In this document: piece after piece, positions 23,240 to 35,339 of the stretch | How the letters are laid out: the number at the start of each line of letters is the position of its first letter | Position numbering within the stretch: position 1 is the first letter of the stretch | Assembly: GCA_029891345.1 (NCBI GenBank) | Contig: CM056998.1 | Span: 173,686,332-173,750,331, forward strand | Length of the DNA stretch: 64,000 nucleotides | Direction of reading: 5' to 3' | Source of the DNA: Dryococelus australis | Taxonomy: Eukaryota; Arthropoda; Insecta; Phasmatodea; Phasmatidae | Position numbers and translations under genes: made by a program | Notes under the pieces: generated by a model | Told to the model about the DNA's origin: nothing | What the model saw: the letters and a program-made list of their open reading frames with translations, nothing else | Database searches by the model: none

Positions 23240-24703
23240 TTTCACAGAGGTAATGCGTTTGTTCCCCTCATTCTCTAGTTCTTTGCTTATATGAAAAACC
23301 TTGTCTGACATTCCTGTTTGCATAAGCAGCATTGTAGCCCTGGTGGAACGGATTACTCCCTGTATGTATTGTTTGACTCTTAGTCACTCATCCTGACCAA
23401 ATCTGTTTCTGTCAATTTTTCCTATTCTCTGTTTTTTTTTTCAAGACTGTTGTTTCCTATATTAATATGAACTCTGAAAACGAGTGTACTCTCTTTGAGT
23501 AATTATTATTGGTTGAGTGAAGTTTTGATTTCTCCTGTCATCATTGTGCCTATTTGTTGGGTAATTACTTCTGTACTGATTGGTAGTTATTTGAGTTTTG
23601 TAATTGTTCCTATCTGTATTTGCCGTGTGTTTTTCTGAACTACTTGATTGTGCGGCACAGTAACAGTAAATTTTGTAATCTCCTACTTCAATTTAGTTAT
23701 TTCGCTATGCAATATTTCTGTATCATGGCTAGGGGAGCATGGGGAAATAGCTTCATTATATCTTTCTAGTCCTAACTCAACTCGTTTGAGACTACTAAGG
23801 AGTTTTTCTACCTTATCATTCTGCAGATCTACTATTTTATCTGCTACTGATGGCAACAAAGGGTTCCAAATTATTGTATGAGTTCGACCGCGGATAGATT
23901 AGGATTCTACTTCTCTTATAGTACAACAGATCGTCAATATGTGATTGACAACTTTCTCCCATTGTTGCTTTCTTCGTGTACAGTAACTGTCTATATTTTT
24001 CGAAGTAATCAATGGGCGAGAAAGTTTTTCGCAACTTACTTACTATTTCTACCCATGTCATTTGATGCCCTACTGTGTTCTGTACTGCATTTTTTATGTT
24101 CTCTTTGCTGTTCCTGCAAGATGAAATTGTATACGTCTACATGTTTCTGCCTCATCCCAGTTATTTCTACCACTTACTGCAAGGCAGTGATCTAAATACT
24201 CATCAAGATCCTGCCCTACTTCTCCTAAAAAAGTAGGAATCTTTTCTGATTTTTGAATAATTACCTTAAGTCTTTGTTGGTCGGCCAGTTCTGTTGTGGT
24301 AAGCTTTGATCACTCAAATTAATATATGATGCAAGTGGTGATTGAATATTGATATAATTATGATTACATACCATATTACAGTTTTTATACCGGATACTAG
24401 AGCAGCCTATATCATCGTATATTTGCTCAAATCCTTCATACACTTGGGTGTGAATTAAGCATTTATCTACAATTTTAGATACTAAACCTCTTGTAAGATG
24501 TGTGGATTTGCTAACGAATTCAACAATTAAATTAAGATTTTCTCACATAACCTATCTCGTTTTTCAATCAGTAAATAAAATATTTTTGTGGTACCTATTT
24601 CCCTATGTTCTATTGCTTGCCTAGCTTCTGATAGATCTAATATTGCGGTTTCAAATAATTTCTTTGCTGATGCTAACAATGGTTTACTTTTATCACAACT
24701 CAT
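23240..24703 (-). pseudogene. Gypsy-like gag remnant
   Basis: ATG at 24703 begins MSCDKSKPLLASAKKLFETA. Further on, in other frames, are the capsid-like pieces GEVGQDLDEYLDHCLAVSGR with NNWDEAETCRRIQFHLAGTA (about 24235-24105) and TWVEIVSKLRKTFSPIDYFE (24058-24000), typical of retrotransposon gag. The basic Asn/Gln/Arg-rich tail (about 23630-23250) lacks a clear CCHC knuckle. Stops are frequent. Gag proteins form the cytoplasmic particle; this copy cannot. Confidence 0.6.
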
Positions 24704-25009
24704 GAATTCTTATACAAACATGGCCACATGAGCATGCTGTTTTTATTATATAGTTTTCAGAATACTTTAATTATTTAAAGTGACCCTGTCTGCAAAATGT
24801 TATCTATATGATCATGATAATTACACATGTTAACAAAATGTGTCGTAAGTTGTTGAATGCCGTGTGATTGCTGACACTTTTACTAAATTTAACTCTCCAC
24901 TGCACTTGTTAGTATATCCAAATCCAAGCATTATCAAACATGCATACATGTACTACAGAGCAAGGCAGAAATATTGTAAACAATATTGACAGTTATATAA
25001 TGCAAGCAG

Positions 25010-25800
25010 AGGATGGAAACTTTAGGCGCCTCTGCCAATGTTACCACCTCATTTAATGCGACATAAGACAGTGCAAGTTAAGGTTAAGCACTGCTTGGAA
25101 AAGACAGAAAGAAAAAGTAAAAGGCTCAATAAAGCTGAGGTCACTCTATTACATTAATTCACATAAAATAACTTTACATAAATCTCATGAATGGCAATCT
25201 GATGCTCTCAGCAATTAATTCTATCTTTATCAAACATAATTCTGAATGACTGAAAATTATGAAAGGTTTGCAACTAAGCTACTAATAAACCCCAACTCAC
25301 ACACTCAACGAACTCAGCACTTACCACTGTATTCTTTATGCAGACATGTAGACGGTACTAGATCGAGGGCTCTTTCTAGGCACTAATGCAGACTGCCTGC
25401 CTGGCAAGGGCTCTTACAGCACAGCAGTAAGCTAAGTCCTTGCCCCAGTCTCGTGTTTGCCTTATATACAAGGCGTCGTTTATCGGTGTGGAATCTCTGT
25501 TTACCCTCGTCTTTCAAACCATGTATACCCCTCCTGCTCAGGCACCTCTCTGCAGGCTCCATTGTGCTTACGACAGTGTACGCCCAATGCTTCTGTTTTA
25601 AAACATGTAGTGTTTCCTTGGTTGCTGTAGTAACCACATTTTAAGATAATAGAGCAGATGGCGAAATAACCATTTTACTTGTGGATGTGTTTACCCAGTA
25701 TTACTGAAAGGGGGAATTACCGTTGAAACTAGTCATAATGGCATCATAGCATGAGTTGCTAAAGTTATTAATTCACCTTTTATGTAGACTAGTCATATAT
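25010..25800 (-). mobile_element. Possible 5' LTR or upstream flank of the gypsy-like element
   Basis: Lies upstream of gag on the same strand. The minus strand shows a TATA-like TTGTATATAAGGC near 25472-25460, followed by mixed-GC DNA that could be a leader. No matching second LTR was found, so this is inference from position and the TATA-like motif. Confidence 0.25.
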
Positions 25801-25857
25801 GACTAACCCGACCTGGGCTGCACACTCTCACGATCCCCATTCCCTTCAAAGAATGTC

Positions 25858-25878
25858 TGACAGGGCTTCGCCCTGTCA
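25858..25878. other. Perfect 9-bp-arm hairpin
   Basis: TGACAGGGC, loop TTC, GCCCTGTCA. Isolated; no poly-U tract follows, and a bacterial-style terminator would be meaningless here. Confidence 0.6.
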
Positions 25879-26164
25879 TGAATATGAGTAATTCAGAATG
25901 GATTTTTGTAATTTGCCAAAAATACTGCGGGAATAGCTACCTTCTCCCTTTCTAACATCTTAATGTAAGAACATGGCTCAGCTGCTGCCACCAATTTAAT
26001 ACGTTCAGATTGTTACCATGTTGTCTGTTAGGTCATCGTGATATAACATTCACAAATTTCCTGTGCATCGGTTTCTTATATACTTACAAATGCAAACAGC
26101 AGACTTTTTATGGGGAACGAACTGTTTAGCATAACTCATTTCAATTTTTCGGATTCTATAATCA

Positions 26165-27290
26165 TAATCATGCACACAGTGACTGCTCACCTGCTGGAAG
26201 TGACGTCACACAAGTGTTGTTGGTGTTCCTTCTTCTGCACAACCTCCCATAATTCATAGAGTTTGGTCGGAGCAGGATCCACGACACACACATCCCCATA
26301 GACTGTATCTCAGATGTTTTCGATAGGATTGAGTTCGAGTGACCTTTGGGCCAAGCAAACAACCTCAAATCGATGGAGGGTTCATCCACCCCTCGATCAT
26401 AATTCTGGAGTCTTAGTCTTGTGCGTTGTCTTGCTGTAAGTACAGATCTCCCGCATGGTGTTGTTGGCACAGAAATAGGCGCACACGATCTGCCAGCAGG
26501 TCCCTGAATCGTTCGCCCTGTATAGAGGGACGACGGTACATGGGCCATGGCACCAATTTCATCGCACTCAAACATTTCCCATACAAAATTACCACCACTA
26601 CAATCTGTGCTATGCTGATATGATGGATCTATCACTTCATATGCTTGGCAACTCACTCGCAACTCACTCGTACCCTGTCATCAACGTGTGCCAAATTTTA
26701 CCTTGACTCATCTGAACTAGCAACATTTGCCCATGCAATAAGTATCCAATTGCGGTGTTCCCATGACCATGTTAATCGTTGAGTAATGTGACATGATGTG
26801 AGCAAGATACTATCGAGGGGCGATGTATTTTGTACCCTACAACGAGAAGATGTTTTTGGATGATTCTGCTCACAGGTCATTATGGTCCATTATTTGATTA
26901 GCGAGTGATCTAGGGTATTTTGCCCAGTTTATCCACTGTTATTAACCAAGCAAGCCGATGGCGACTACAGTCATCGATACATTTCACATGATGACGATGG
27001 TTTCATCCGAATCCACAAATTCATGGTATACTCTTGTCATGGTGGTCCATGTAAATACCAGTTCCTGCAAAGCGTCGTAGATGGGGTGTCACATATGTCT
27101 GGCCACAATAAGATGTTCTGAAATCTTGTTGCTTCCCCATTCGGTGGTAGATTGTTAATCGGATGGTCTGTGTACAGTCTGAAGGCATCACAGTAGTGTG
27201 TAGCTGGGCGATATTCCATTCGACAGGGCGACCATAGTGTCATTTCGCCAACACGGCATGTGTGTCTAGTTCAACTGGTCATGAGTGTAT
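26165..27290 (-). pseudogene. Tc1-like transposase remnant
   Basis: Minus-strand pieces in family order: ITQRLTWSWEHRNWILIAWA followed by NVASSDESR (26790-26698, first catalytic Asp), GERFRDLLADRVRLFL and LYLQQDNAQDKT (about 26520-26415, second Asp), and CLAQRSLELNPIENI (about 26365-26320, third acidic residue as Glu in NPIEN). These give the DDE triad of Tc1 transposases. The N-terminal DNA-binding half (26900-27290) is only loosely recognisable. Stops and frameshifts separate every block. No TIRs were identified at the ends. Confidence 0.65.
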
Positions 27291-27347
27291 GACTGATATG
27301 GTCACTATGCGGTAGATGTGGTTGTTAATGTCAGAGAGTGACTGAAG

Positions 27348-27592
27348 AGATTTGGATGGCTCTTAACATCAGGGTATTGAGAGCCGATGAGGGTGAAGCG
27401 AGGTGAATATGGTTTAACGGTGGAATTAAGGGGCGGAGGAAACGGAAGATCCCCAAGAAAACCCGCCAACCAATGCAATCATCCGGCACGATTCCCACAT
27501 GCAAAAATCCGGGAGTGAACCTACTGGGTATTGAACCCGGTATGCCTAGGTGGGAAGCGAGTAGTCTAACTACTTCACTACCGTGGCCCTGG
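27348..27592 (-). repeat. tRNA-derived SINE, family A, copy 3
   Basis: Minus-strand copy: TTTGGATGGCTCTTAACATC, GAGAGCCGATGAGGGTGAAG, the ATCATCCGGCACGATTCCCA block, AAAATCCGGGAGTGA, B-box complement TTGAACCCGGT, and the head end AGTCTAACTAC..CCGTGGCC. Confidence 0.7.
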
Positions 27593-28039
27593 TATGATCA
27601 GTAGCTTTGTGATTGGCAAAAGTAGTTACCATATACAGAAAGTGTTTAGAGGTTCTGTTTCTTCATACACACCAGCAAATGGTAAAAGGCCTCATATTGC
27701 ATGAGTTTGATAATGCTATGGAGTTTATTGTTAAGCTTCTGGTAGAATATCCATGAGTGTTTCTCGTCTCTGAACTCACTTATTTAACTACAAAGAGACA
27801 ATAAATTATCTGCTCGGATCGACTAAAGATAGTCACAGAAGTTATCCACCTAGCGGGATCCGAGAGATCTTTCAAATGTGTTTTTGAGTTTTGCTGTATT
27901 CTATGTAAAATTTAGTTAGTAATTGAAATTTTCAATCTATTAATGTATATATCGGTTAATAAATATTACTTTATAATTTAAATAAAATTCATTGGAATGT
28001 GTGTTTTGGGGGTACTATATCGCGGCTGTACTGAGATGC

Positions 28040-28632
28040 CCTGCATTGAGCATGCTACAATCCCTTTTCGAAATACATCGACTGGAGATCTCCACACTGG
28101 TGTCAGCTTGGAGCAAATTTTCTGTGACCGATACCTGCGACATGACCACCATGGCGAACTGCGAAGCCACACCCAGCATCCAAGGGAACTACTGTAAGAA
28201 CTGCGGCAGGAAATTGTGTGACAGTACCACCTGAACCTCGGGTTAGGAGGCCGGTGGTGGGGGGAGTGCCACAAGGCTGCTCGCGAAGTCATCGCAGTCC
28301 ACTTCTTCGTGGATGCTATTGCCGATGCGGATGTTCGCCGAGTGGTACCCCTGGCATTGCCACATGTAACGCAAGATGCCCTGGCCCTAGCATTGGAGGT
28401 GGAATCGGCGAAACGGGGGCCGACTCTTCGGCATGTAGTGAAAGCAACTATACTGAGCCATGACAATGATGGAACTTGCATCTCGGTCATCTTGAAAAAG
28501 TTGGAGGTCACCATGACAGACATCGCTGCCAGAATCTGTGCTAAGAAGTGTTATCTCCTTTGTTCAGATAAGCGTCTGGAGTGTTGGGAGTATGGGCTAA
28601 CAGAACATTTTAGAGCCCAGTGTTCCCGATAA
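28040..28632 (+). pseudogene. Gypsy-type gag fragment (second element)
   Basis: Plus-strand readings in shifting frames give LEQIFCDRYLRHDHHGELRS..., then AVHFFVDAIADADVRRVVPL and PHVTQDALALALEVESAKRG (about 28297-28416), then ECWEYGLTEHFRAQC (28579-28623). The last is a decayed CX2CX4HX4C nucleic-acid knuckle, with Tyr for the second Cys and Glu for the knuckle His neighbour. Capsid tail plus knuckle followed by TAA is the end of a gypsy-type gag. No pol follows, so this is an orphan piece unrelated in sequence to the 18.8-24.7 kb element. Confidence 0.6.
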
Positions 28633-29759
28633 AACTGCTGGACCCGTCAGCCAGAAGTGAATACGACCGAGAAGAGGCTGGAGTCGGCGATGGGGGAACT
28701 TCCTAATTGCGCAGAGGCAGCGGCATCTGTCCTCGTCAGGGATGCCACGAGATTTGAATCACCTAGAAACGAGCCGAATGATAGCCTCATCAATAGTTAG
28801 GTCTGGCAACAACAGTACTGATAATTCGACGCATGGCCCAGCCAAATCTACTGGTAACAGTGTAATCCAGGAAAGTTGTTGCCTATTTTCAAATTAAGTT
28901 ACGCGTGGTTGTATTCGGCGGGGGAGTGAGGCCCCCTCAAGCCTCACGGCTAGAGTGAATGTTAGTGTCGTGATGTCTGCCTAGTATGTTGGTCTGTTGT
29001 TTGCAAGTGTGCTAATTAAACTCCCACTTTTTGTATATGTGCGTCCCTAGTCTCCCGAGGGCAGCCCACAGGGTACGTTTCGTTTCAATGTGTAGTGTAG
29101 GAGAGAATTGAAAAAATTCTTAATCATATATGTGTTTGCGCTGATGGCGCTTATTCAAAGATATGATATACTTATTTACATTTACTTTTACTTATGGCAC
29201 ATTTCTGTTTTAGTGCTGAAAGCACTTTTTGTGGACAAAATGTGTCTCAAAGTGGTTATCTTATTACAAGTTGATTGTAATGTTAATTGTGTGCCATATT
29301 TTCTCATTCTGCACCCTGAAAGGAAAATTAACGAATTTTTTCCCCTTATTAAAAAAAGGGGGGGGAAGGTTTGATTTTTTTTCCTTTAATTTTGTTGAGC
29401 ACTGAGCGTGCAGTCCTGAAAGAAAGTGGTCGTTATTAGTGCATATGTTAAGGGAGCCCTTGGCACCATAGTCCAGTCAAGTTACTGGTAAAAGCACGGC
29501 TCCCCACCCCGCCCTTATGCCTTCTTGGTAGTCAGCTCCTCCCCGACCTGAAACAAACTATCAAGTCGGTGCGTCATTGTGGGTACATGCTTATAGAAGT
29601 ATTTTGTGTTGTTTTTGAATTAAAAATTTTTTTTTTTATAAATCTTATTTTGATTTTTAATCATTTAATTTTTTTTGTTGTACAGTTGTGTTTTGTCCTT
29701 TTTTAATTTTATACATGTGTGTATATATATATATTGTTTTTATTATAATTTTTTTTTAC
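28633..29759. other. Unassigned DNA between gag fragment and jockey tail
   Basis: Mixed-GC text to about 29060 may be the flank or LTR of the element whose gag ends at 28632. The rest is T-rich with several poly-T runs. No genes. Confidence 0.35.
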
Positions 29760-30388
29760 GATTTCTATAATTTTAATTATTAATTACCTATCCCAGTATG
29801 TCCAGTGTTGAAAGGTAACTAAGTGATATATACAATGATCGTGGTTATTATTACGAAGTTGAACACTATTCCTGGGGCCAGTGCGTGTGCTACTAGGCCT
29901 GACTCCCGGGAGGAGGTGGGGCATGTCTCCTTGCCCGAGAATACACGCCTGAAACAGCGCACCTCTACTTCCTTTTTGTTGTTTTTGTGTGTGTAAGAAG
30001 TTATGGTCCGGTGTGCTTCGGTGAGTGTAGTGGATATATCGTGCACAATTTGGGTGGTACAGTCGGCATGCGCGCTCTACCGTCGCATTCTTTCCTTTGG
30101 GGGGAGAGTCGTCGGCCTGGACGCAGGAGCAGGGCCGTCGGTCCCGGGCTGCGTGATAGTTCTAACAAGAACTACCCACACTTGTATACCTTTCATTGCA
30201 CGCGCAGCTCTGGGAAGAAATACTCGGCCGTGTGTGCTTCACCGGCCAACTAGCGGGCGGGCCCATTCCTACTTTCACAGTGTTCAGATTAATTTAGGTT
30301 TTTTGAATTTTCTTATGCCTGCGGGATCATAGTTACCCAAGTTTTTAATAATTATATTGTCATGCCCTTCTAAATTATTACACAGATT

Positions 30389-32948
30389 TTAATTTTTGTC
30401 TACAATTATTTCTTTAATGTATTTTGCGGAATGCAGCTCATGGATAGTTTGATTGGTTGTGAATCTGTCTTGATTAGCTATTACTCTCAAATATTTATTT
30501 GGTACAGTTTGTAAATCTTTTAATCTGAATTTTGCGGCATGTCCCCATATCTCACATCCATATAGCATAGCTGGGAGTATTACTTGTTTATATACTAGAC
30601 GTTTTTTGCTTAGTGGGAAGTTATCTGCATTTAAAATGGGATATAGCAGTTTCAGATTGCCTAGTGCTGGATTTTTTCCGTCATTTATGTCTGGCTGCCA
30701 AATTAACCTATGGTCCAATGTTATGCCTAAGTATTTTGCAGTTTTAACAAACGGGATATTTCGGTTAAACAGTATTAGTTCTTTAGGTGATCTCGATAAC
30801 ATTTTAGTGATTATTATTGTCTTGGATTTTCCAGGGTTTATTTTAATTCTCCATTTGGTGTACCATTTTTCCAGAGTTGTTAGTTGTCTCTGTCGGGCTG
30901 CTAGGGCATATTTTTCATTATAATATTGTTTTATTATTGCAATGTAATCTACGTACATTTGAATATTAGCGTTAGTTCTGGCGTCTGTTATAGGGATGTC
31001 AGCCGTGTAAATACTGCTGCTGTATTTTTAGTATTAGAGTCTGTTCGGTCTAGTGTTACGTAAAAGCGGCTGTTATTTAAGTAGTGTGCTAGAAAATTTA
31101 CGTATGTGGCTGGGAAATTATAATTTATCAATTTGTATAATAATCCTGGTAGCCAGACTTTGTCAAAAGCTTTTTCTGCATCTAAAAGTGTTATTATCGT
31201 GTATCTTTGTTCTTTATTATTAAATCCATCTGTTATATCTTCTACTCTTTTAATTAGTGGGTGGATGGTGCCGTGGTGAGCTCTAAATCCATACTGATTA
31301 TCTGAAATTATTTTGTTTACGTCTGCATGAAGCTGTAATCTGTATAAAAGGGCTTTTTAAAAAATTTTGCTCTTTTAATTTAGTAAGCTTATAGGCCGTC
31401 TGTTTACTGGTTTACTGGGATCCTTTCCAGGTTTTGGTAGTGTAATTACTTTAGCTTTCTTCCAGACCTGTGGAAAGCGACATAGTTTTAACATGGAATT
31501 ATATATTTCTAATAAGAATTCTAGGGCGTTTACAGGTAATTTCTTCAATGCTTCGTATTTTATTCCGTCTGGGCCTTCGGATTTATTATTGGGACGCTTT
31601 TTTATTATTTTTAGAAGTTCCTTTAATGTGATAGGCTCGTATTCAGAGGTTTCCTTTGTTTTTAAGTAGTCATTTATGTCATTATTTATTGATGGATGTG
31701 AATTGCTTATCTTGTGTATCTTTATTGGGGGAAAGTTGTTTCTCTAGGCTTTCTGCAATTATGTTGGCTTTATCTCTTTCATTATAAATAAATCCTTGGG
31801 GGTTTTCTATTGCTGGTGTGTTAAATTTTTAACGTTTCCCTGTTAGTGTGCTGGTTAATCACCACATTTCTTTAGGATATTTAGCTGCGTATTTGGTGGT
31901 CTCGCTCCAGTCTTTAATTTTTAATTCTTCCAGCTTACTTTTAACTTGTGTTTTAAGCCTATTGTATTCGGTTTTACTTGCGGGATTTCTAGTATTTTGC
32001 CAGTTATTTCGCGCCTGTCTTTTAAGGGCTATTAAGAAGTCTAATTCTGGGTAATTTACTATTGTGTACTGACTTTTTTTTTTTTTTTTTTTTCAAATAT
32101 TTAGTATTTTGTTTTAGTGTTTCTGCTATCGTATCAGTCAGTAGTTTTACTTGCACATTTAGGTCCAATTCTTCTTTAATTTGAGGCGGGGTTTCAATTT
32201 TATCTATCAGGTCTTTCTGAAACCCTTCCCAGTCTGTTACTGGACGTTTTATAGTATGTTTATTATTAGATCTGTTTGTGTTTAGGGTTAATTGGACAAA
32301 GACTGGGAGGTGGTCTGAATCTAATTCGTCTACTACTTCTGATTCTATGTTTTAGTTGGGAATTTTGGTTAGTATTATGTCTAATTTATCCGGTCTCTGG
32401 CCATTATTCGGTATGTGTGTCGGTTTATGTGGTGGAAAGATTACATAGTTATTATTATGTGCATGCCTGTTTAATTTTCTGCCGTTTGTATTATTATTCG
32501 AACAGTCCCATTCTTTATTTTTACTATTAAGGTCTCCTGCGCTTAAGAAGTGTTCTGTTTCGCCCATAATTTTATATAAGTCTTCATCATTTATTTTTGA
32601 ATTCGGGGGACAATATACAGCGGCAATTTGAATGTGTGTATGGTTGTTTTTAATTTTTATAGCTGTGGCTTCAATCTGCTGTAAGTCTGTAATGTTTACT
32701 GGGTGGTGATAAACATTATTTTTAATTATTATGGCTGTTCCGCCCCCTTTCAGGTTCCTGTCTGATCTATATACATTATATCCCGCAAATTTAAGTTTAA
32801 CTCGGTTATCCAGTCCAGTTTCTGTAATAAATGCTACACCAATTCCATATATTATTAGTTGTTGTTCTAGTTCATATATTTGCGATCTGATCCCGCAGGC
32901 ATTCCAGTTTAATAGGTATAGTGTGTGCTCTACTCTAGTGTTAGCCAT
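30389..32948 (-). pseudogene. Jockey-like ORF2 (endonuclease-reverse transcriptase), broken
   Basis: ATG at 32948-32946 overlaps the ORF1 stop by one base. APE-type endonuclease: LNWNACGIRSQIYELEQQL, TETGLDN, AVYCPPNS, AGDLNSKNKEWDC, then an in-frame TAA at 32354-32352, then SDHLPVFVQL. A 20-base poly-T at 32074-32093 (Lys codons on the minus strand) marks likely slippage. The RT follows: NNKSEGPDGIKYEALKKLP, FPQVWKKAKVITLPKPGKDP, QYGFRAHHGT and LLDAEKAFDKVW. The GxPQGSxxSP motif is missing between DRTDSNTK and YTADIP, which points to a small deletion near 31020. The catalytic FADD box reads YVDY, with the second Asp lost. LGITLDHRLIW and the tail through HSAKYIKEI are intact to 30389. Confidence 0.75.
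32074..32093. repeat. Poly-T run inside jockey-like ORF2
   Basis: Twenty consecutive T bases (poly-Lys codons on the minus strand) within the endonuclease-RT linker. Confidence 0.9.
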
Positions 32949-34631
32949 TACTGTGGGAGAGATGCCAGTGCCGTTAGCAACAGTAATTGCTTGTCCGCAA
33001 GGGTTTTCGCTGCCCTGATGGGGCTGAAATATGGTCGTAGGTGTGTTATGAGTTCGGTGAAGTGCGTGTCGCGCAGAATGTTTATAAGTTCCCGTATGTC
33101 GTTTATAGTAGCACCTAGGCCTCCATCCGGTGTGGCTGGCTGGTCTGGAGTTGGCAGTAGAGGTGGTCGTCTGTCTGGCTGCTGTGCTGGCCTGTTGACT
33201 TCCGCTCTCGTTGCCCAAGGGCCGCTCCCAGCCAGTATACCGCCCGGAGCACCCCGAGAAGGCACCGCCGGCGCAGCCCTGCTGTTTCCAGCCTCGCTGC
33301 TCTCAGCCACGCCCTCCCTGGCCACAACTGGCACCGGCCAAGCCTGAACCGTTACCTCAGCCCGTTGCTGTGTTCGCAGTTCTGGGAACTGAGCTGTGTT
33401 TGTTATTTGTGGCGCCTGTTGTGTGTGTTGCGGACGTGTGTTTATGTCCATGTTTGCTCGCCTAGAGTATACTCTGCAAGACTTGTCCGCAGCGTGATGA
33501 TCCTCCTCCTTGCAGTTAGCACACCGCAGGGGCTAGGTCTCTTTGTTCAGGGGGCATTTCATGTGTCCGTGCGGGCCTGCACAGTTCACGCACACTGTCT
33601 GCATGTTGTAATTTTTTTTTCGTGTGACCACACTGACAGCAGCTGCGGCAAGGTGGCACATCTCCAGGACGCGGTTTGTACGGCTCTATTCGGACAGTAG
33701 TCCAGTAGAGTCGCTTGAAACTGAGAAAGTCTTGCTTCGTGTTGTTTATTGTAACTGACCAAGTGCCAGTGGAGATGTATTTGGGTTTCTCAGGGGTGTA
33801 CGCAGGGGATTTCCGTGTGAAGTTGCGGAGGTCGATGATTTCGAACCCACGAGTAGTGATATCAGCCCTGAGGGCATCAATATCGACATCGCTCTCGGGC
33901 AAGCCTTTAATGATGAACTTCTGGGACATCTCATCACTGTGGGCGTGTGTGTAGTGGTGTATTTCGTGGAGAAGCACTCGGGCTTTCTCGTAATCTGTCC
34001 GTGTGCTGAACGTAAGTTTGAGTTCTCGCCTCCGAGTGAGAGTATTACGAAAGCTGACATTGCTATTGCAGAGCAGCTTAGCCACTGTTCTCAGTGACCT
34101 GCTGTCTGGAACTATTATAGGCACGGGCCTGTATCTCTATGTGCTTGGTGGGCTTTTGAAGAGGGGGGAGGGGGGCTCTCTTCCCTTCCCTCCGCGCCCT
34201 CCTCGCCGAGGAATTCGAATCAGTTTTTTTTTAGAAAAATTTTTCCTTCCTCCGTCATTTTTGGGTGTTTTGCAGTCTTTCTGGGGAAAAGGAACTCCTC
34301 CTCGTCAAGGCACTGAGGGGGAGATGGCCCGACTTCCAACGTCAGAGTTGTGAGAGTGTTGGGACGAGACACTGATTCGTCTGCTTCCCCCACCATCGGT
34401 TGAACCGCTGGTGACGTTCACAGACCCCACAGTGCTGTCGTCGCCTCCAGACAGCGACTGGCTGTCCTCGCTTACACTCGTGTTTGGGCTAACGATGTCC
34501 TCCAGTCGCCTGTATTCTGTTGTGTTTGTGTCGTTCGGTTCCTCGCTGTTCGGATGTGTGTCCGCGGCACTTCCTTCCGGGCTCGTACCTGATTTACTAG
34601 CTACAGGTAGCTGAGACTGTGCTCGTGTCAT
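32948..34631 (-). pseudogene. Jockey-like ORF1 (gag-like nucleic-acid binding protein), frameshifted
   Basis: ATG at 34631 opens an acidic, Ser/Thr/Gly-rich N-terminus (MTRAQSQLPVASKSG...). After a frame change, 34124-33516 carries the conserved MSQKFIIKGLPESDVDIDAL segment (the jockey PRE/C2HC-associated domain) and the first zinc-knuckle region (CRSCCQCGHTKK). Another frame change near 33520 leads into CANCKEEDHHAADKSC, the second knuckle, and a C-terminus ending ..TALASLPQ before TAA at 32950-32948. Such proteins coat element RNA and traffic it to the nucleus. Two frame changes leave this copy unable to make the whole protein. Confidence 0.7.
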
Positions 34632-35339
34632 TACTGTGTTCTCTTGTGTGTTGTGCGACTTTTGTCTGTGTTTGTACCTTCAGTTTGTCGGCCGACCTTG
34701 GTCATGTCTTGAGAAAGACAGAGCAAGGCTAGTGTTGCTTGTACGATGTCGAGCTGCTGGCCGACTCGCCTACAACCTTAAACCTCGATATCTGACCAGC
34801 TCCCTTGAGGAGGGAGACAGACTAGGCCTTTGGGAAGATATCCTCCCAGCACCGAGGTTCGGTGCGAAGTGTGCGGCCAGTCTGGACGCGGCGCAATTTA
34901 AAAACGAAATGGTTAACAAGTGTATGATTTCATCGTACACCTTGTTATATTAGTTTCTAAGATTGACAAATTCTACACGCATGTTTATTTCACTATTTCG
35001 TTTGTGGTACCAGCAGAATCACTATTTGAGCATTTTATTCTTTAAAATTTGGCCACCTAACATTCATACTTCTGTGTTAACTGCTGTCGCAGCTTACATA
35101 CGTTAATATTTCGAGTTGACACGGACAATTTGTGCAATAAACGGAAAGTCCTTGATAAAAAAAAAAGTGTCCATATTTTAGGAAGATTTCTGGATAATTT
35201 TAACCAGTATATTTTCGTAATTTCAAGGAATTATTATTTTTTTTTTTAACAGTGTGTTTTTCAGGCTGGCCTATATTACTGCGTATGAGCGTTTGTGTAT
35301 TCCCCCGGAGTTGGATATTTCCCTCGATCGGTTTGCCTA

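Larger units (their letters stand above)
18825..24703 (-). mobile_element. Gypsy-like LTR retrotransposon remnant, interrupted
   Basis: Minus-strand order: gag, protease-like motif, RT, RNase H, all in broken frames. The interior measures about 5.5 kb, of which about 1.5 kb (21.69-23.23 kb) looks like a later insertion. An integrase could not be identified between RNase H and the left end, and paired LTRs were not found by eye, so the outer limits are open. Confidence 0.65.
29760..34960 (-). mobile_element. Jockey-clade non-LTR retrotransposon, near full length, dead
   Basis: Minus strand: 5' UTR (about 34960-34632), ORF1 (34631-32948), ORF2 (32948-30389), then a probable 3' UTR ending in AT/A-rich DNA near 29760. 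The two ORFs meet as TAATG. Target-site duplications were not identified, so the ends are approximate. Confidence 0.65.

Noticed and set aside
25858-25878. Rho-independent terminator
   Set aside because: Hairpin without a U-tract, in a eukaryotic sequence.
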